Source: an uncultured Aquimarina sp. (GTDB lineage Bacteria > Bacteroidota > Bacteroidia > Flavobacteriales > Flavobacteriaceae). Taken from it: 64,000 nucleotides of DNA. The stretch is from assembly GCF_947496855.1 (NCBI RefSeq), contig NZ_CANMED010000003.1:558001-622000 (forward strand), read 5' to 3'. Every line of letters begins with the position of its first letter. Positions within the stretch are counted from its first letter, which is position 1. The notes below the pieces were generated by a model. The model was not told where the DNA came from, did not search any database, and saw nothing but the letters and a program-made list of their open reading frames with translations. Positions 54,255 to 63,938 of this stretch are shown here, in pieces. Position numbers and translations under genes: made by a program.

Positions 54255-54800
54255 TCAATTTTCGTTTTTAACTATACGCATTGCTACTACACTATCTATT
54301 TCTCGATGAATATATCTTTTAAATTCTAATCCGAATCTACGCCATTTATATTCTGCTATTAATACTTTTCCGCTCTTTTCTTTTTCAATACTTCTAATAA
54401 AGTTTCCGTCTTTTCTTTTTACAAAATTAAAATCTATTAACGGTTTACCTAACCTAGATCCCAACCATAATGGACGGACATATCCTTTATAGTTTTTAAA
54501 AATAAAAAGACGTTTACCCTTTACAGAGTCAAATCGAGTAGTTTTAATAACTCCCACTAATATATCTTTCTTTCCATTTGCATTTACATCTCCTATTTGA
54601 AATTGATACACAGGATATGGTAATTTCCAAGAGTCTATTAAAGAATCTGATTTAATCTGTATATAATATAATGAATCATGTTTTTTAACTAACACGATAC
54701 CGTCATTCTTTTCTTTAACTGTATTTCTTACTTCATTCGAACAGTTAAATATAAAAGCTATACCTATCAAAAAAAACAGTAGTATGAAAACATTTTTCAT
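54255..54800 (-). CDS. Hypothetical lipoprotein-like exported protein
   Basis: 181 residues. The N-terminus is hydrophobic (NVFILLFFLIGIAFIFNCSN), possibly a lipobox (IFNC). A single FG-GAP/beta-propeller-like strand motif is visible (FQIGDVNANGKKDILVGVIK). The rest is basic and rich in aromatic residues (VRPLWLGSRLGKPLIDFNFV). I do not recognise a named family. It lies 15 bp upstream of the DUF3160 gene and 13 bp downstream of pssA, so it may be in one unit with them. Confidence 0.6.
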   Translation of the reverse strand: MKNVFILLFFLIGIAFIFNCSNEVRNTVKEKNDGIVLVKKHDSLYYIQIKSDSLIDSWKLPYPVYQFQIGDVNANGKKDILVGVIKTTRFDSVKGKRLFIFKNYKGYVRPLWLGSRLGKPLIDFNFVKRKDGNFIRSIEKEKSGKVLIAEYKWRRFGLEFKRYIHREIDSVVAMRIVKNEN

Positions 54801-54813
54801 TTACTTATAAGTA

Positions 54814-55584
54814 TTAAAGAGTGCTTTTTTCTTTAAAAATAATAGATATCAGTACATATAACAATATCACAAAAGGTATTGCGGTAAAGTGAAGAATTAA
54901 TAAAAGCACTAGACTGATTAACAAGAATATATAACGCACTTTATTTTCTGCAAATCCCCATGTTTTAAATTTCAATGCAAACAACGGAATTTCAGCATTT
55001 AATAAATAACAACTTATTAGTGTTAAACCAATCAAAAACCATTGATTAAGTATAATATCTGAGATCCAAACTTCTGTTTGAAACTGCAGAATTAATGGTA
55101 GACTTAAAATTAATAAAGCATTTGCAGGAGTCGGCAATCCAATAAAAGATGTAGTTTGTCTCGTATCGACATTAAACTTAGCCAACCTATAAGCAGAAGC
55201 CAGAGTCACAAGAAGTCCTAACAATGGTAGATACACTATCCCAAAATCTTTTAAGACAAATTCGCTATAAGTAATATATTCTGATTCTTCAGAAACAAAA
55301 CGATAAGGATAACCAAAAACTTTTGTAAGTAACTGATACATTACAACACCTGGCACTAATCCACTGGTGACCATGTCTGCTAAAGAATCTAATTGCAATC
55401 CTAATTCACTCTGAACATTAAGAATTCTGGCAGCAAAACCATCAAAAAAATCGAAACCAATGCCAAGCACCACAAAAAGCGCCGCCAATTCTAAAGCTCC
55501 TTGAACTGCTAAAATTGTAGCTATACATCCACAAAAAAGATTAAGTAGCGTAATAATATTAGGAATTTGCTTTTTAAACTGCAT
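54814..55584 (-). CDS. pssA: CDP-diacylglycerol-serine O-phosphatidyltransferase
   Basis: 256 residues with about eight hydrophobic helices. The CDP-alcohol phosphotransferase motif is present (GFDFFDGFAARILNVQSELG then LQLDSLADMVTSGLVPGV, the DGxxARxxxxxxxxGxxxDxxxD pattern). The start KKQIPNIITLLNLFCGCIAT is typical of PssA. It makes phosphatidylserine, the precursor of phosphatidylethanolamine, in the inner membrane. It diverges from the PorV/PorQ-like gene. Confidence 0.9.
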   Translation of the reverse strand: MQFKKQIPNIITLLNLFCGCIATILAVQGALELAALFVVLGIGFDFFDGFAARILNVQSELGLQLDSLADMVTSGLVPGVVMYQLLTKVFGYPYRFVSEESEYITYSEFVLKDFGIVYLPLLGLLVTLASAYRLAKFNVDTRQTTSFIGLPTPANALLILSLPLILQFQTEVWISDIILNQWFLIGLTLISCYLLNAEIPLFALKFKTWGFAENKVRYIFLLISLVLLLILHFTAIPFVILLYVLISIIFKEKSTL

Positions 55585-55711
55585 ATGGTTTGATTTTTGT
55601 GTAAAAATAACAAACTATTTTCGTCTATTAACATAGACTGCACAATATGAAATCGCAAATAAAGTTTATCATGTTGAAAAATAGTGAGATATTTGTGAAA
55701 AATCGCTTGGA

Positions 55712-56800
55712 TTGAAAAGAATTATAATTGTTTTACTCTTTCTAACTGTATCAATTTCTTTGGCACAGACTAGAAAATACTCTAATGAATTTCTAAACAT
55801 TGGTGTAGATGCTGGTGCTTTAGGTATGGCTAATGCTGTGGTAGCATCTTCTGGAGATGTAAATTCTGGATATTGGAACCCTGCTGGATTAATTCACCTA
55901 GAAGATAATCAAGTATCTTTTATGCACGCAGCGTATTTTGCGAATATTGCTAATTATGACTATTTAGCTTTTGCCATGCCACTGGATGAAAAAAGTGCCA
56001 TTGCGCTCTCTTTAATTAGATTTGGAGTAGATGATATTCTTGATACCACGAGCCTAGTAGATGCCGATGGAAATATTGATTATACTAGGATCAATTTATT
56101 CTCCGCAGCAGATTATGCCTTTACATTTTCGTATTCTAGAAAACTACCTATTGAGGGATTAAGTTATGGAGTAAATGCAAAGGTAATCCGAAGAGTCATT
56201 GGGGATTTTGCGTCTTCCTGGGGATTTGGTCTTGATGCGGCATTACAATATCAGAAAAACAATTGGCAATTTGGAATTATGGTAAGAGATATCACCACTA
56301 CTTTTAATGCGTGGAGTGTAGATGATTTTGCTATTGGTGATCTTAATGGCGATGGTATCCCTGATGAAGACCAAATACCACAAATTAGAGATCAAGAATT
56401 ACCAGAAACTACAGAAATAACTATCCCAAAACTACAATTTGGTGCTGCAAGAAATTTTGACTTAGGTAAGAAAATAGGACTAAATACAGAATTAGACATG
56501 ATTGTCCGTTTTGCAGAAACTAATGACATTATTTCTTCTTCTGCTCTTAGTATCACACCCGCTTTTGGCTTTGAATTGGATTACGCTAAAATTGTTTATT
56601 TACGTGGAGGTGTTGGTAATTTTCAAAATATAGAGCAGTTTGATGGATCTGACAATGTAGGTTTTCAACCTAATTTTGGAATAGGTTTTCAATATAAAGG
56701 CATACAAGTTGATTACGCTTTAACTGATATTGGAGATCAAAGTGCAGCGATTTATTCTAATGTATTTTCAATTAAGGTAGACTGGAGTGTCTTTAGATAG
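55712..56800 (+). CDS. PorV/PorQ family outer-membrane protein
   Basis: 362 residues from a TTG start (TTGAAAAGAATT) that begins directly with a signal peptide (ending ISLAQ). The family N-terminal block FLNIGVDAGALGMANAVVAS, then GDVNSGYWNPAGLIHLEDNQ, is followed by a barrel of FadL/PorV type ending in KVDWSVF. PorV-type proteins act as shuttles or substrate receptors at the outer membrane for type IX secretion. This one is a paralogue, so T9SS participation is likely but not certain. An acidic loop at about residue 215 (DLNGDGIPDEDQIP) resembles a calcium-binding loop. Confidence 0.87.
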   Translation: MKRIIIVLLFLTVSISLAQTRKYSNEFLNIGVDAGALGMANAVVASSGDVNSGYWNPAGLIHLEDNQVSFMHAAYFANIANYDYLAFAMPLDEKSAIALSLIRFGVDDILDTTSLVDADGNIDYTRINLFSAADYAFTFSYSRKLPIEGLSYGVNAKVIRRVIGDFASSWGFGLDAALQYQKNNWQFGIMVRDITTTFNAWSVDDFAIGDLNGDGIPDEDQIPQIRDQELPETTEITIPKLQFGAARNFDLGKKIGLNTELDMIVRFAETNDIISSSALSITPAFGFELDYAKIVYLRGGVGNFQNIEQFDGSDNVGFQPNFGIGFQYKGIQVDYALTDIGDQSAAIYSNVFSIKVDWSVFR

Positions 56801-56893
56801 ATACTTTACAATAATTACATTTTTTTTTAATTTAGGTTTTAAGTATTGTAACGAAATAAGTTTATTTTCGTTATTAAGACAGAACACTCTTAT

Positions 56894-58480
56894 ATGAAGA
56901 ATATCTTACTTGCAATTTCATCCGGTTTGTTACTCGCTATTGGATGGCCAACTTATGGTTTTCCGCTATTTCTTTTTTTCGGCTTTGTTCCGTTACTAAT
57001 TACCGAATATAAAATACGTTATAATAAATATCATAAAAGTCAGATATTTGGATTGGCATTTTTAGCACTATTTATATGGAATATGATCACTACTTGGTGG
57101 ATTTACAACTCTACTCCTTTCGGTATGTGGTTTGCCGAAATTGTGAATAGCCTACTCATGGCGTTAGTATTTCTTATCTATCATATTATAGCTAGACGGG
57201 CATCATTTACTATTGGATCTATTTTTCTGATATGTATCTGGATGAGTTTCGAATACTTGCATTTACAATGGCAGTTTTCATGGCCCTGGCTTAATTTAGG
57301 TAATGGATTTGCTAATTTCACCTCGTGGATACAATGGTATGAATACACTGGTACTTTTGGAGGAACCTTATGGATCTGGATTGTAAATATCGGAATCTAT
57401 AAAAGTGCGTTACTTTTTATAGAGCACAAAGATAAATCCATCTTATATCGATCAGCAATACGAAATGGATTAATTATACTCATTCCTATTTTAATTTCTT
57501 TTGTTATCCTGAAAACCTATGATGAAGATGGTCAAGATATAGAAGTAATAATCTTACAACCCAATATAAACCCTTACACAGAAAAGTATAATACTACGGA
57601 TGATCGTGTAGGGAGTTTATTAAGTTCCCTTACTGGAACAGAGATTAGTGATCAAACAGATTTTATCATAGCACCAGAAACTGTTTTTGCGGATAATAAC
57701 AGATTAAAAAACTTTCAGAGTTCTATTGCCAAAAAAACTGCTTTAAGCATCATTAATAAATATCCAAAAGCGAATTTCTTATCTGGTATTTCACTACTCG
57801 ATGTGTTCAAAGATCCATCTAAAGTTCATCCTCAGACAAATGAACATAAAAGTGGTGTATTTTATGATGATTATAATTCTGCATTCTTCGTAAGACCAGA
57901 TGGAACCAATGAACTGTACCACAAAAGTAAATTGGTTGTTGGAGTAGAGAATTTTCCTTATCAAAGTGTTTTTAAACCAATTGTTGGAGATGCTATGATA
58001 GATTTGGGTGGTACTGTTGCCAAAAAAACAACTCAATCCGATCGTGAAGTATTCCTTACAAAAGAAGGTATTGGTGCAGGACCAATTATATGCTACGAAA
58101 GTGTATATGGTGAATTTGTATCAGGTTATGTAAGGAATAATGCCGATTTTCTTGCTATCATTACCAATGATGCGTGGTGGGGAATCACGCAGGGACATAA
58201 ACAACATCTAGCTTATGCAAAATTCAGGGCCATAGAAACCCGAAGAAGTATTGCTAGAAGTGCCAACACTGGAATCTCTGCTATCATCGATCAAACCGGA
58301 ACTATTGTTTCTTCTCTGGCATATAATGAGCAAGGAGTGCTAAAAGGAACGCTTAAAACTAATGACAAAATAACCTTTTATGTCAAAGCTGGAGATTATC
58401 TGGCAAGAGTTGCCATTTTTCTTATGATTTTTATTTTTCTATTTTCCATGACTAGACGAAGAAAGAAAATGGGTAGTTAA
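56894..58480 (+). CDS. lnt: Apolipoprotein N-acyltransferase
   Basis: 528 residues. Six transmembrane helices occupy the N-terminal ~200 residues, with the hallmark WPTYGFPLFLFFGFVPLL and FEYLHLQWQFSWPWLNLGNG. A periplasmic nitrilase domain follows, with the catalytic triad E262 (IIAPETVFAD), K344 (LYHKSKLVVGVE) and C400 (PIICYESVYGE). A final transmembrane helix precedes TRRRKKMGS. It adds the third acyl chain to lipoproteins, fitting the many lipoproteins encoded here. Confidence 0.94.
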   Translation: MKNILLAISSGLLLAIGWPTYGFPLFLFFGFVPLLITEYKIRYNKYHKSQIFGLAFLALFIWNMITTWWIYNSTPFGMWFAEIVNSLLMALVFLIYHIIARRASFTIGSIFLICIWMSFEYLHLQWQFSWPWLNLGNGFANFTSWIQWYEYTGTFGGTLWIWIVNIGIYKSALLFIEHKDKSILYRSAIRNGLIILIPILISFVILKTYDEDGQDIEVIILQPNINPYTEKYNTTDDRVGSLLSSLTGTEISDQTDFIIAPETVFADNNRLKNFQSSIAKKTALSIINKYPKANFLSGISLLDVFKDPSKVHPQTNEHKSGVFYDDYNSAFFVRPDGTNELYHKSKLVVGVENFPYQSVFKPIVGDAMIDLGGTVAKKTTQSDREVFLTKEGIGAGPIICYESVYGEFVSGYVRNNADFLAIITNDAWWGITQGHKQHLAYAKFRAIETRRSIARSANTGISAIIDQTGTIVSSLAYNEQGVLKGTLKTNDKITFYVKAGDYLARVAIFLMIFIFLFSMTRRRKKMGS

Positions 58481-58511
58481 ACTAAACCAACACCTACCAA
58501 TACAAGTATAA

Positions 58512-59963
58512 TTAGTAATTAACTCTGTACGTTTTATTTCTATTTGTAATCACAGTACAACTAATTCTCAATCTTGTTACACCTGATATTTGTAGCACTG
58601 GATCGCCAGGTAATCCTCCATATTCTACAATATATCCTTGAGCAACATAAGCACCTCCTCCACCTCCTATTGGCAGATCATTCCACGAATTTTGCACACC
58701 AATAGTATCGTCCGTTATATGCGCATAATTTTCTTGCCCATCGATTCCCGCATCAGGAAAATCATTTGGTTCATTGTTATTCCAAAATGCAAATTCTCCA
58801 GGTACCACAGTACCTGTTTGATTTCCTATCCAAAATGATGTTCCTGCTTCTGGTCCTGTTACCCATTGCCAATCTCCTTCTCCCGATCCAAAATTATCGC
58901 TAGCCCCTATCCAACCTGTTCCTGTTATTTGGTCTCCTGCAAAAGTAGCTTCTATAGCACTAGTAAGTGTAGCCATATATCCCTGGAAACCAAAAAACGT
59001 TCTTAAAGCTGCTGCATCTCTAGCATCATCCCAACGAATTCCTAAAGAAGGTACAAATTCATAATAATGTCCTGTTTCCGGCAAATATAAAGGAGTTCCT
59101 AAAACAACAGAGAACTCTCTTAAACCATTAATTACAGGTGGTATAGAAGAGAAATTTACAGCCAAAACAGCAGCTTCAAACTCAGCAAGAGTGGCAGGAC
59201 CTATTAATGTCAATCGACCTTCGGTAACATCCCAAGTATCAGTAATGTTTGGATGAACACCTGTTAATGTTAACAAATCTTGTCCATTTTGATAACCAGT
59301 AGCAATCTGTACTGTAAGTTGCTCTAAATTTATATCATCTGGATCTGTTATACTAACTGTTTCTACTACTGCTATCGAATTAGTTGCATTGGGACAAAAA
59401 TGTCTATCACCGGTTACGACAATTACAGGAGGTTCATCAGGAAACAAAGCTTCAATTTGCACATTATCTATAATCGCAATATCTCCGGAATCTGTCCAAT
59501 TAGAATTCGTATTAACAAATCTTATCGTAGTATTAGCTGAAATGTAAATAGATATATTTTGACTAAAAGATCCTGTTTGTGTGCCTCCAAAACTTGCTAG
59601 TGTGGTAAATGTAGTTCCATCATCAGATACCTGAATTGACAACTCTTCATTTGCATCTAAAGTTCTAGTCTCCCAATCAAAAGATAAGGTTGCCAATGTG
59701 GCTCCAGCAATATTAACACTTCTTGTAATAGTTTCTGACCAAATCCAATTGAAGTCTAATTGATTTCCTAAAATAGCAATAAACCCTCCAGCAGGATTAT
59801 CATTAATATCAAAAGGCTCAACCTCTACCCAATTTCCCACCCAGTTAGAAGTCCCATCATTATTGGCATATGAAACAATACCAAATTCATCACGATAAGT
59901 CTCTTGGGCTATGAAAAAATGTGTGCATAAAAAAATAACAATCGTAAGTAAAGGTTTATTCAT
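58512..59963 (-). CDS. Secreted protein with C-type-lectin-like domain
   Basis: 483 residues. Signal peptide (1-20, FIAQE) is followed by a beta-sandwich carbohydrate-module-like region (about 25-170), a cadherin-like segment (HFCPNATNSIAVVETVSITD; 175-280), and a C-type-lectin-like domain (about 285-450). The lectin domain contains GHYYEFVPSLGIRWDDARDA, GTGWIGASDNFGSGEGDWQW, FWNNNEPNDF, and NSWNDLPIGG. The WND and EPN elements are the calcium/sugar-binding triads of mannose-type lectins. The last ~30 residues (GVTRLRISCTVITNRNKTYR) do not form a complete T9SS sorting domain, so the protein may be a shortened relative of large T9SS surface proteins. Surface glycan binding is likely. Confidence 0.75.
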   Translation of the reverse strand: MNKPLLTIVIFLCTHFFIAQETYRDEFGIVSYANNDGTSNWVGNWVEVEPFDINDNPAGGFIAILGNQLDFNWIWSETITRSVNIAGATLATLSFDWETRTLDANEELSIQVSDDGTTFTTLASFGGTQTGSFSQNISIYISANTTIRFVNTNSNWTDSGDIAIIDNVQIEALFPDEPPVIVVTGDRHFCPNATNSIAVVETVSITDPDDINLEQLTVQIATGYQNGQDLLTLTGVHPNITDTWDVTEGRLTLIGPATLAEFEAAVLAVNFSSIPPVINGLREFSVVLGTPLYLPETGHYYEFVPSLGIRWDDARDAAALRTFFGFQGYMATLTSAIEATFAGDQITGTGWIGASDNFGSGEGDWQWVTGPEAGTSFWIGNQTGTVVPGEFAFWNNNEPNDFPDAGIDGQENYAHITDDTIGVQNSWNDLPIGGGGGAYVAQGYIVEYGGLPGDPVLQISGVTRLRISCTVITNRNKTYRVNY

Positions 59964-60085
59964 AGGCTGTGTTATAGTTCAATTTAGGGAAATCAAAAGT
60001 ATTTAAAAATAAGAAAAATATCTAATTGTCATCTAAAAGAAAGATTATAGATCTCGTAAAAGCTTTCATAGAATCTATTTCTATC

Positions 60086-60093
60086 TATCTTTG
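60086..60093 (+). promoter_or_regulatory. Candidate -7 box of the ABC-F gene
   Basis: TATCTTTG fits TAnnTTTG and lies 21 bp before the GTG start. The -33 region (CTTT) is weak. Confidence 0.4.
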
Positions 60094-60114
60094 CGTCAAT
60101 TTTAAAATTAATAA

Positions 60115-61980
60115 GTGAATTACGTATCAGTCGAAAATATAGCCAAATCCTTTGGGGAGCGCATCCTTTTTAAAAATATTTCTTTTGGAATAAATGAAGG
60201 TCAGAAAGTAGGTTTTGTTGCAAAAAATGGAACGGGAAAAACATCCTTACTTAATATTATTGCTGGTGATGAAGAACCTGATGAGGGACAAGTAGTTTAT
60301 AGAAAAAATCTAAAAGTTGCGTTCTTACCTCAAGAACCAAACCTAAATCCTGACTTAACGATAGAGCAAACTATTTTTGCGGCAGATAATGAGATCTTGC
60401 GGGTAATCAACTCCTATGAAAAAGCTTTAGAAAATCCAGATGATGCAGAGGCATACCAAAAAGCATTTGAACAAATGGACGCTCTTAATGCTTGGGATTT
60501 TGAGACACAATACAAGCAAATTCTTTTTAAGTTAAAGCTCGAAAATCTAGATCAAAAAGTAAGTAAACTCTCCGGAGGACAAAAAAAGAGACTTGCATTA
60601 GCGAATATATTACTAAGTAAACCAGAATTACTTTATCTTGATGAACCCACTAACCATCTGGATCTAGAAATGATCGAATGGCTAGAGGAGTATTTTGCTA
60701 AAGAGAATTTTACACTTTTTATGGTAACTCACGATCGTTATTTTTTGGAAAATGTATGTAATGAGATTGTAGAATTGGAAAATGGTAAGTTGTATAGCTA
60801 CAAAGGTAATTATGCCTATTATCTCCAGAATAAAGAAGCTAGAATAGCTAACGAAGAAATTGAAACCGGTAAAGCAAAACAACTTTATAAAAAAGAATTG
60901 GATTGGATGCGACGACAGCCCAAAGCCCGCACAACAAAATCCAAATCTAGAATTGATGATTTCTATGAAATCAAAGAACGTGCTCATCAGAGAAGAAATG
61001 ATCACGAAGTACAATTAGAAATTAATATGGAACGTCTGGGAAGTAAGATTCTCGAAATCCATAAAATCTCTAAAAGCTTTGAAAATCTAACGTTATTAGA
61101 CAAGTATGAGTATGTATTCAGAAAGGGAGAACGAGTTGGTATTATTGGAAAAAACGGAACTGGAAAATCCACATTTCTGAATATGCTTACTGGAGCTATC
61201 CAACCAGATCAAGGGAAAATAGTAGTTGGTGATACCGTAAAATTTGGGTATTACACACAGCGGGGAATTACCATTAAAGAAGGACAAAAAGTAATCGAAG
61301 TAATCAGAGAATTTGGTGACTACATTCCCTTAAAAAAAGGAAGACAGATTTCTGCACAACAATTATTAGAACGTTTTTTATTCGACCGTAAAAAGCAATA
61401 TGATTTTGTAGAAAAACTAAGTGGTGGCGAAAGAAAGCGATTATATTTATGTACCGTTCTTATACAAAACCCTAACTTTTTAATTCTGGATGAGCCTACA
61501 AATGATCTAGATATTGTTACCTTAAATGTTTTAGAAAATTTCTTGCTTGATTTTCCAGGTTGTCTAATTGTGGTATCGCACGACCGTTATTTTATGGATA
61601 AAATAGTGGATCACTTGTTTGTATTTAGAGGAAATGCAATCATTGAAGATTTTCCTGGTAATTATTCTGATTATCGCGCTTATGAAAATAGTCGTACACC
61701 AGAGAAAATCAAAACTGTAGATGCTGAACCTAAAACAAAAACTTCCTGGAAAAAAGAAAGCAAGACTGCTTTACCTTATAATGAGCAAAAAGAATACAAC
61801 CGTATAGAACGTGATCTAAAAAAATTAGAGATTCAGAAAAAAGAAATCGAAGCGCTTTTTACTAGTGGTTCATTAGAAGGAGACAAAATCAACGAAGAGT
61901 CAGCAAAACTAAAAAAGATTATAGAAGATATAGAGGAAAAGGAAATGCGTTGGTTAGAACTATCTGAGAAAATGGAGTAA
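60115..61980 (+). CDS. ABC-F family ATPase (ribosome-associated)
   Basis: 621 residues from a GTG start (M-NYVSVENIAKSFGERILF). Two nucleotide-binding domains are present: Walker A in VGFVAKNGTGKTSLLNI and IIGKNGTGKSTFLNML, signatures KLSGGQKKRL and KLSGGERKRL, Walker B in LLYLDEPTNHLDLEMIEW and FLILDEPTNDLDIVTLNV. The domains are joined by the ABC-F linker (RRQPKARTTKSKSRIDDFYE). The C-terminal ~80 residues form a coiled coil (RIERDLKKLEIQKKEIEALF), as in Uup. Such proteins act on the ribosome E site or on DNA branches rather than in transport. It is followed by a small methyltransferase-like gene. Confidence 0.92.
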   Translation: MNYVSVENIAKSFGERILFKNISFGINEGQKVGFVAKNGTGKTSLLNIIAGDEEPDEGQVVYRKNLKVAFLPQEPNLNPDLTIEQTIFAADNEILRVINSYEKALENPDDAEAYQKAFEQMDALNAWDFETQYKQILFKLKLENLDQKVSKLSGGQKKRLALANILLSKPELLYLDEPTNHLDLEMIEWLEEYFAKENFTLFMVTHDRYFLENVCNEIVELENGKLYSYKGNYAYYLQNKEARIANEEIETGKAKQLYKKELDWMRRQPKARTTKSKSRIDDFYEIKERAHQRRNDHEVQLEINMERLGSKILEIHKISKSFENLTLLDKYEYVFRKGERVGIIGKNGTGKSTFLNMLTGAIQPDQGKIVVGDTVKFGYYTQRGITIKEGQKVIEVIREFGDYIPLKKGRQISAQQLLERFLFDRKKQYDFVEKLSGGERKRLYLCTVLIQNPNFLILDEPTNDLDIVTLNVLENFLLDFPGCLIVVSHDRYFMDKIVDHLFVFRGNAIIEDFPGNYSDYRAYENSRTPEKIKTVDAEPKTKTSWKKESKTALPYNEQKEYNRIERDLKKLEIQKKEIEALFTSGSLEGDKINEESAKLKKIIEDIEEKEMRWLELSEKME

Positions 61981-62001
61981 CTAAATCTATTTCTAGTACT
62001 G

Positions 62002-62574
62002 ATGCTATTTAAAATTAAATCATATCTATATTTTTTATGGAAATCCACCAATCAACATGGTGTACATTCTCCTTTTGTATACAACCTAGTTACAAAATGT
62101 TTTTACAATAGAAAGCAAAGAGCATCTTATCCATCGATTATAGCTATCCATAAAGACAATACTCCGGAGATAAGCTTAAAGAACATAAAGCTTCTAAACA
62201 GGTTAATAGCATATCTTGAATATAAGAAGATATTAATTCTTGATAATTCATGGAATTTCATAGGGCAGGTTTTATCAATTGATAATTCTTCTACAATCTA
62301 TTATTCATTAGAAGACCTGGGTCAGTTTGATTTCATTTATTTGGATATTGATCAATTGAAAAAACATCAAAAGTTTTTGGATATTTTGTTTTCTAAAGTC
62401 CATAATGATTCTCTTCTTCTTCTAAATTCGATAAATAAGTCCAAAGAAAATCAAAGTATTTGGGAACAATTACAGAATCACCCCAAAGCTAAAGTAACCA
62501 TTAATACGTATCATTTTGGGTTTGTATTTTTCAGAAAAGAGCAGGAAAAGGAACATTTTGTAATTAGATTGTAA
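62002..62574 (+). CDS. Degenerate methyltransferase-like protein
   Basis: 190 residues. The N-terminus (LYFLWKSTNQHGVHSPFVYN, LVTKCFYNRKQ) and C-terminus (TYHFGFVFFRKEQEKEHFVIR) match a flavobacterial group of small class I SAM methyltransferases that is usually longer. The SAM-binding glycine motif is not conserved: the corresponding strand reads YKKILILDNSWNFIGQVLSI, with no GxGxG. Likely catalytically inactive or specialised. It sits 21 bp after the ABC-F stop and may be cotranscribed. Confidence 0.6.
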   Translation: MLFKIKSYLYFLWKSTNQHGVHSPFVYNLVTKCFYNRKQRASYPSIIAIHKDNTPEISLKNIKLLNRLIAYLEYKKILILDNSWNFIGQVLSIDNSSTIYYSLEDLGQFDFIYLDIDQLKKHQKFLDILFSKVHNDSLLLLNSINKSKENQSIWEQLQNHPKAKVTINTYHFGFVFFRKEQEKEHFVIRL

Positions 62575-62640
62575 CAACTTTATCGATGATGCGTCATATA
62601 GACTAAAATTGTATCTTACAACTGTAACATAATACATCGC

Positions 62641-63327
62641 ATGGAAAACGTTATCGATATTAAAGGTATCATTAGAAATTTTCAATTGGGTCAGGAAACC
62701 GTTTATGTACTTAAAGGCATTGATCTGGAAATAAAAAGAGGAGATTACATTGCCATTATGGGACCCTCTGGATCTGGAAAATCTACTTTAATGAATCTTT
62801 TAGGCTGTCTTGATACACCAACAGATGGAACTTATGATCTAAACGGTAATGATGTAAGTAAAATGACGGATGATGAATTAGCGGATATTAGAAATAAAGA
62901 AATTGGTTTTGTTTTCCAGACCTTTAACCTTCTACCAAGAACCACTGCACTAGATAATGTTGCTTTACCCATGGTATATGCCGGAATTTCTAAAAAAGAT
63001 AGGAATATAAGAGCTGAAGAAGTATTAACAGATGTTGGACTGGCAGATCGTATGGATCATAAACCTAATCAGCTTTCAGGAGGTCAACGACAACGAGTTG
63101 CTGTAGGTCGTGCATTGGTCAATAAACCTTCTATTATTCTAGCAGATGAACCAACTGGAAACTTAGATTCTAAAACTTCTCTAGAGATCATGCAATTATT
63201 TGATGACATTCACGCTGCGGGTAATACTGTGATTTTAGTAACACATGAAGAAGAAGTAGCCGCTCACGCACATCGTGTAATTAGATTACGAGATGGTATA
63301 GTCGAAAGTGATGTAAGGAATCGATAG
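62641..63327 (+). CDS. ABC transporter ATP-binding protein (MacB/LolD type)
   Basis: 228 residues, a single nucleotide-binding domain. Walker A is [21 protein letters not shown]-loop [17 protein letters not shown], signature [15 protein letters not shown], Walker [20 protein letters not shown], and switch His in [15 protein letters not shown]. The pattern is that of the MacB/LolD family, which works with FtsX-fold permeases to extrude lipoproteins or peptides. No permease is adjacent; the next gene overlaps by 1 bp but encodes a different small membrane protein. Confidence 0.88.
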   Translation: MENVIDIKGIIRNFQLGQETVYVLKGIDLEIKRGDYIAIMGPSGSGKSTLMNLLGCLDTPTDGTYDLNGNDVSKMTDDELADIRNKEIGFVFQTFNLLPRTTALDNVALPMVYAGISKKDRNIRAEEVLTDVGLADRMDHKPNQLSGGQRQRVAVGRALVNKPSIILADEPTGNLDSKTSLEIMQLFDDIHAAGNTVILVTHEEEVAAHAHRVIRLRDGIVESDVRNR

Positions 63328-63848
63328 TGTTAATTTCTAAACAAAATACAACACACTTTTATTTACTTTGTTTTATAAAATCAATCATTTTATTTTTATT
63401 CTTATTATATACGTATAAAGGTTTTAAAGAATTAAATTTTGAATATAACCTGAATGATAATTCTGGAGTATTCAGCTACTTACGAATGATGTTTAATCGA
63501 AAATATCTCCGTCCTGTATCCATTCTATTTTTGCCATTTATTGGAATTTTTTTAAACAAGAAAATAGGCTGGATTTTTATGACTTCTTATTTCTATTTTT
63601 TCTTTTTTAAAACTTTATTTTCTCTCATATTTGAAATTTTAGATGACATACTAACCTTAGAAATTATTTTATTTTTACTAGTGATTTTATTTTCTATTTT
63701 GTTTATATTTTTAATGAACTTACGCATAATTAGCAGTTTAACTTATAACATTCCAAAATCCCAATTAGGAAATACAAATACGATAGCCTCACTACTAGGT
63801 TTATCTTTAACAATTATATTGACACTTGATATAGCAGAAATAATATGA
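63327..63848 (+). CDS. Hypothetical small integral membrane protein
   Basis: 173 residues from a GTG that overlaps the preceding stop by one base. Four or five hydrophobic segments are seen (CFIKSIILFLFLLYTYKGF, RPVSILFLPFIGIFLNKKIG, IFMTSYFYFFFFKTLFSLIF, EIILFLLVILFSILFIFLM). I recognise no family, and there is no FtsX-type permease signature. Coupling to the ATPase gene suggests an accessory role, but this is uncertain. Confidence 0.55.
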   Translation: MLISKQNTTHFYLLCFIKSIILFLFLLYTYKGFKELNFEYNLNDNSGVFSYLRMMFNRKYLRPVSILFLPFIGIFLNKKIGWIFMTSYFYFFFFKTLFSLIFEILDDILTLEIILFLLVILFSILFIFLMNLRIISSLTYNIPKSQLGNTNTIASLLGLSLTIILTLDIAEII

Positions 63849-63938
63849 ATCGAATTCTTAGGTTATAAGATTTTTCATAAAAACATGCATCAATAAAATT
63901 AATTCGTATTTTGGTGTTTTACTAATTCGGATTTCTAT

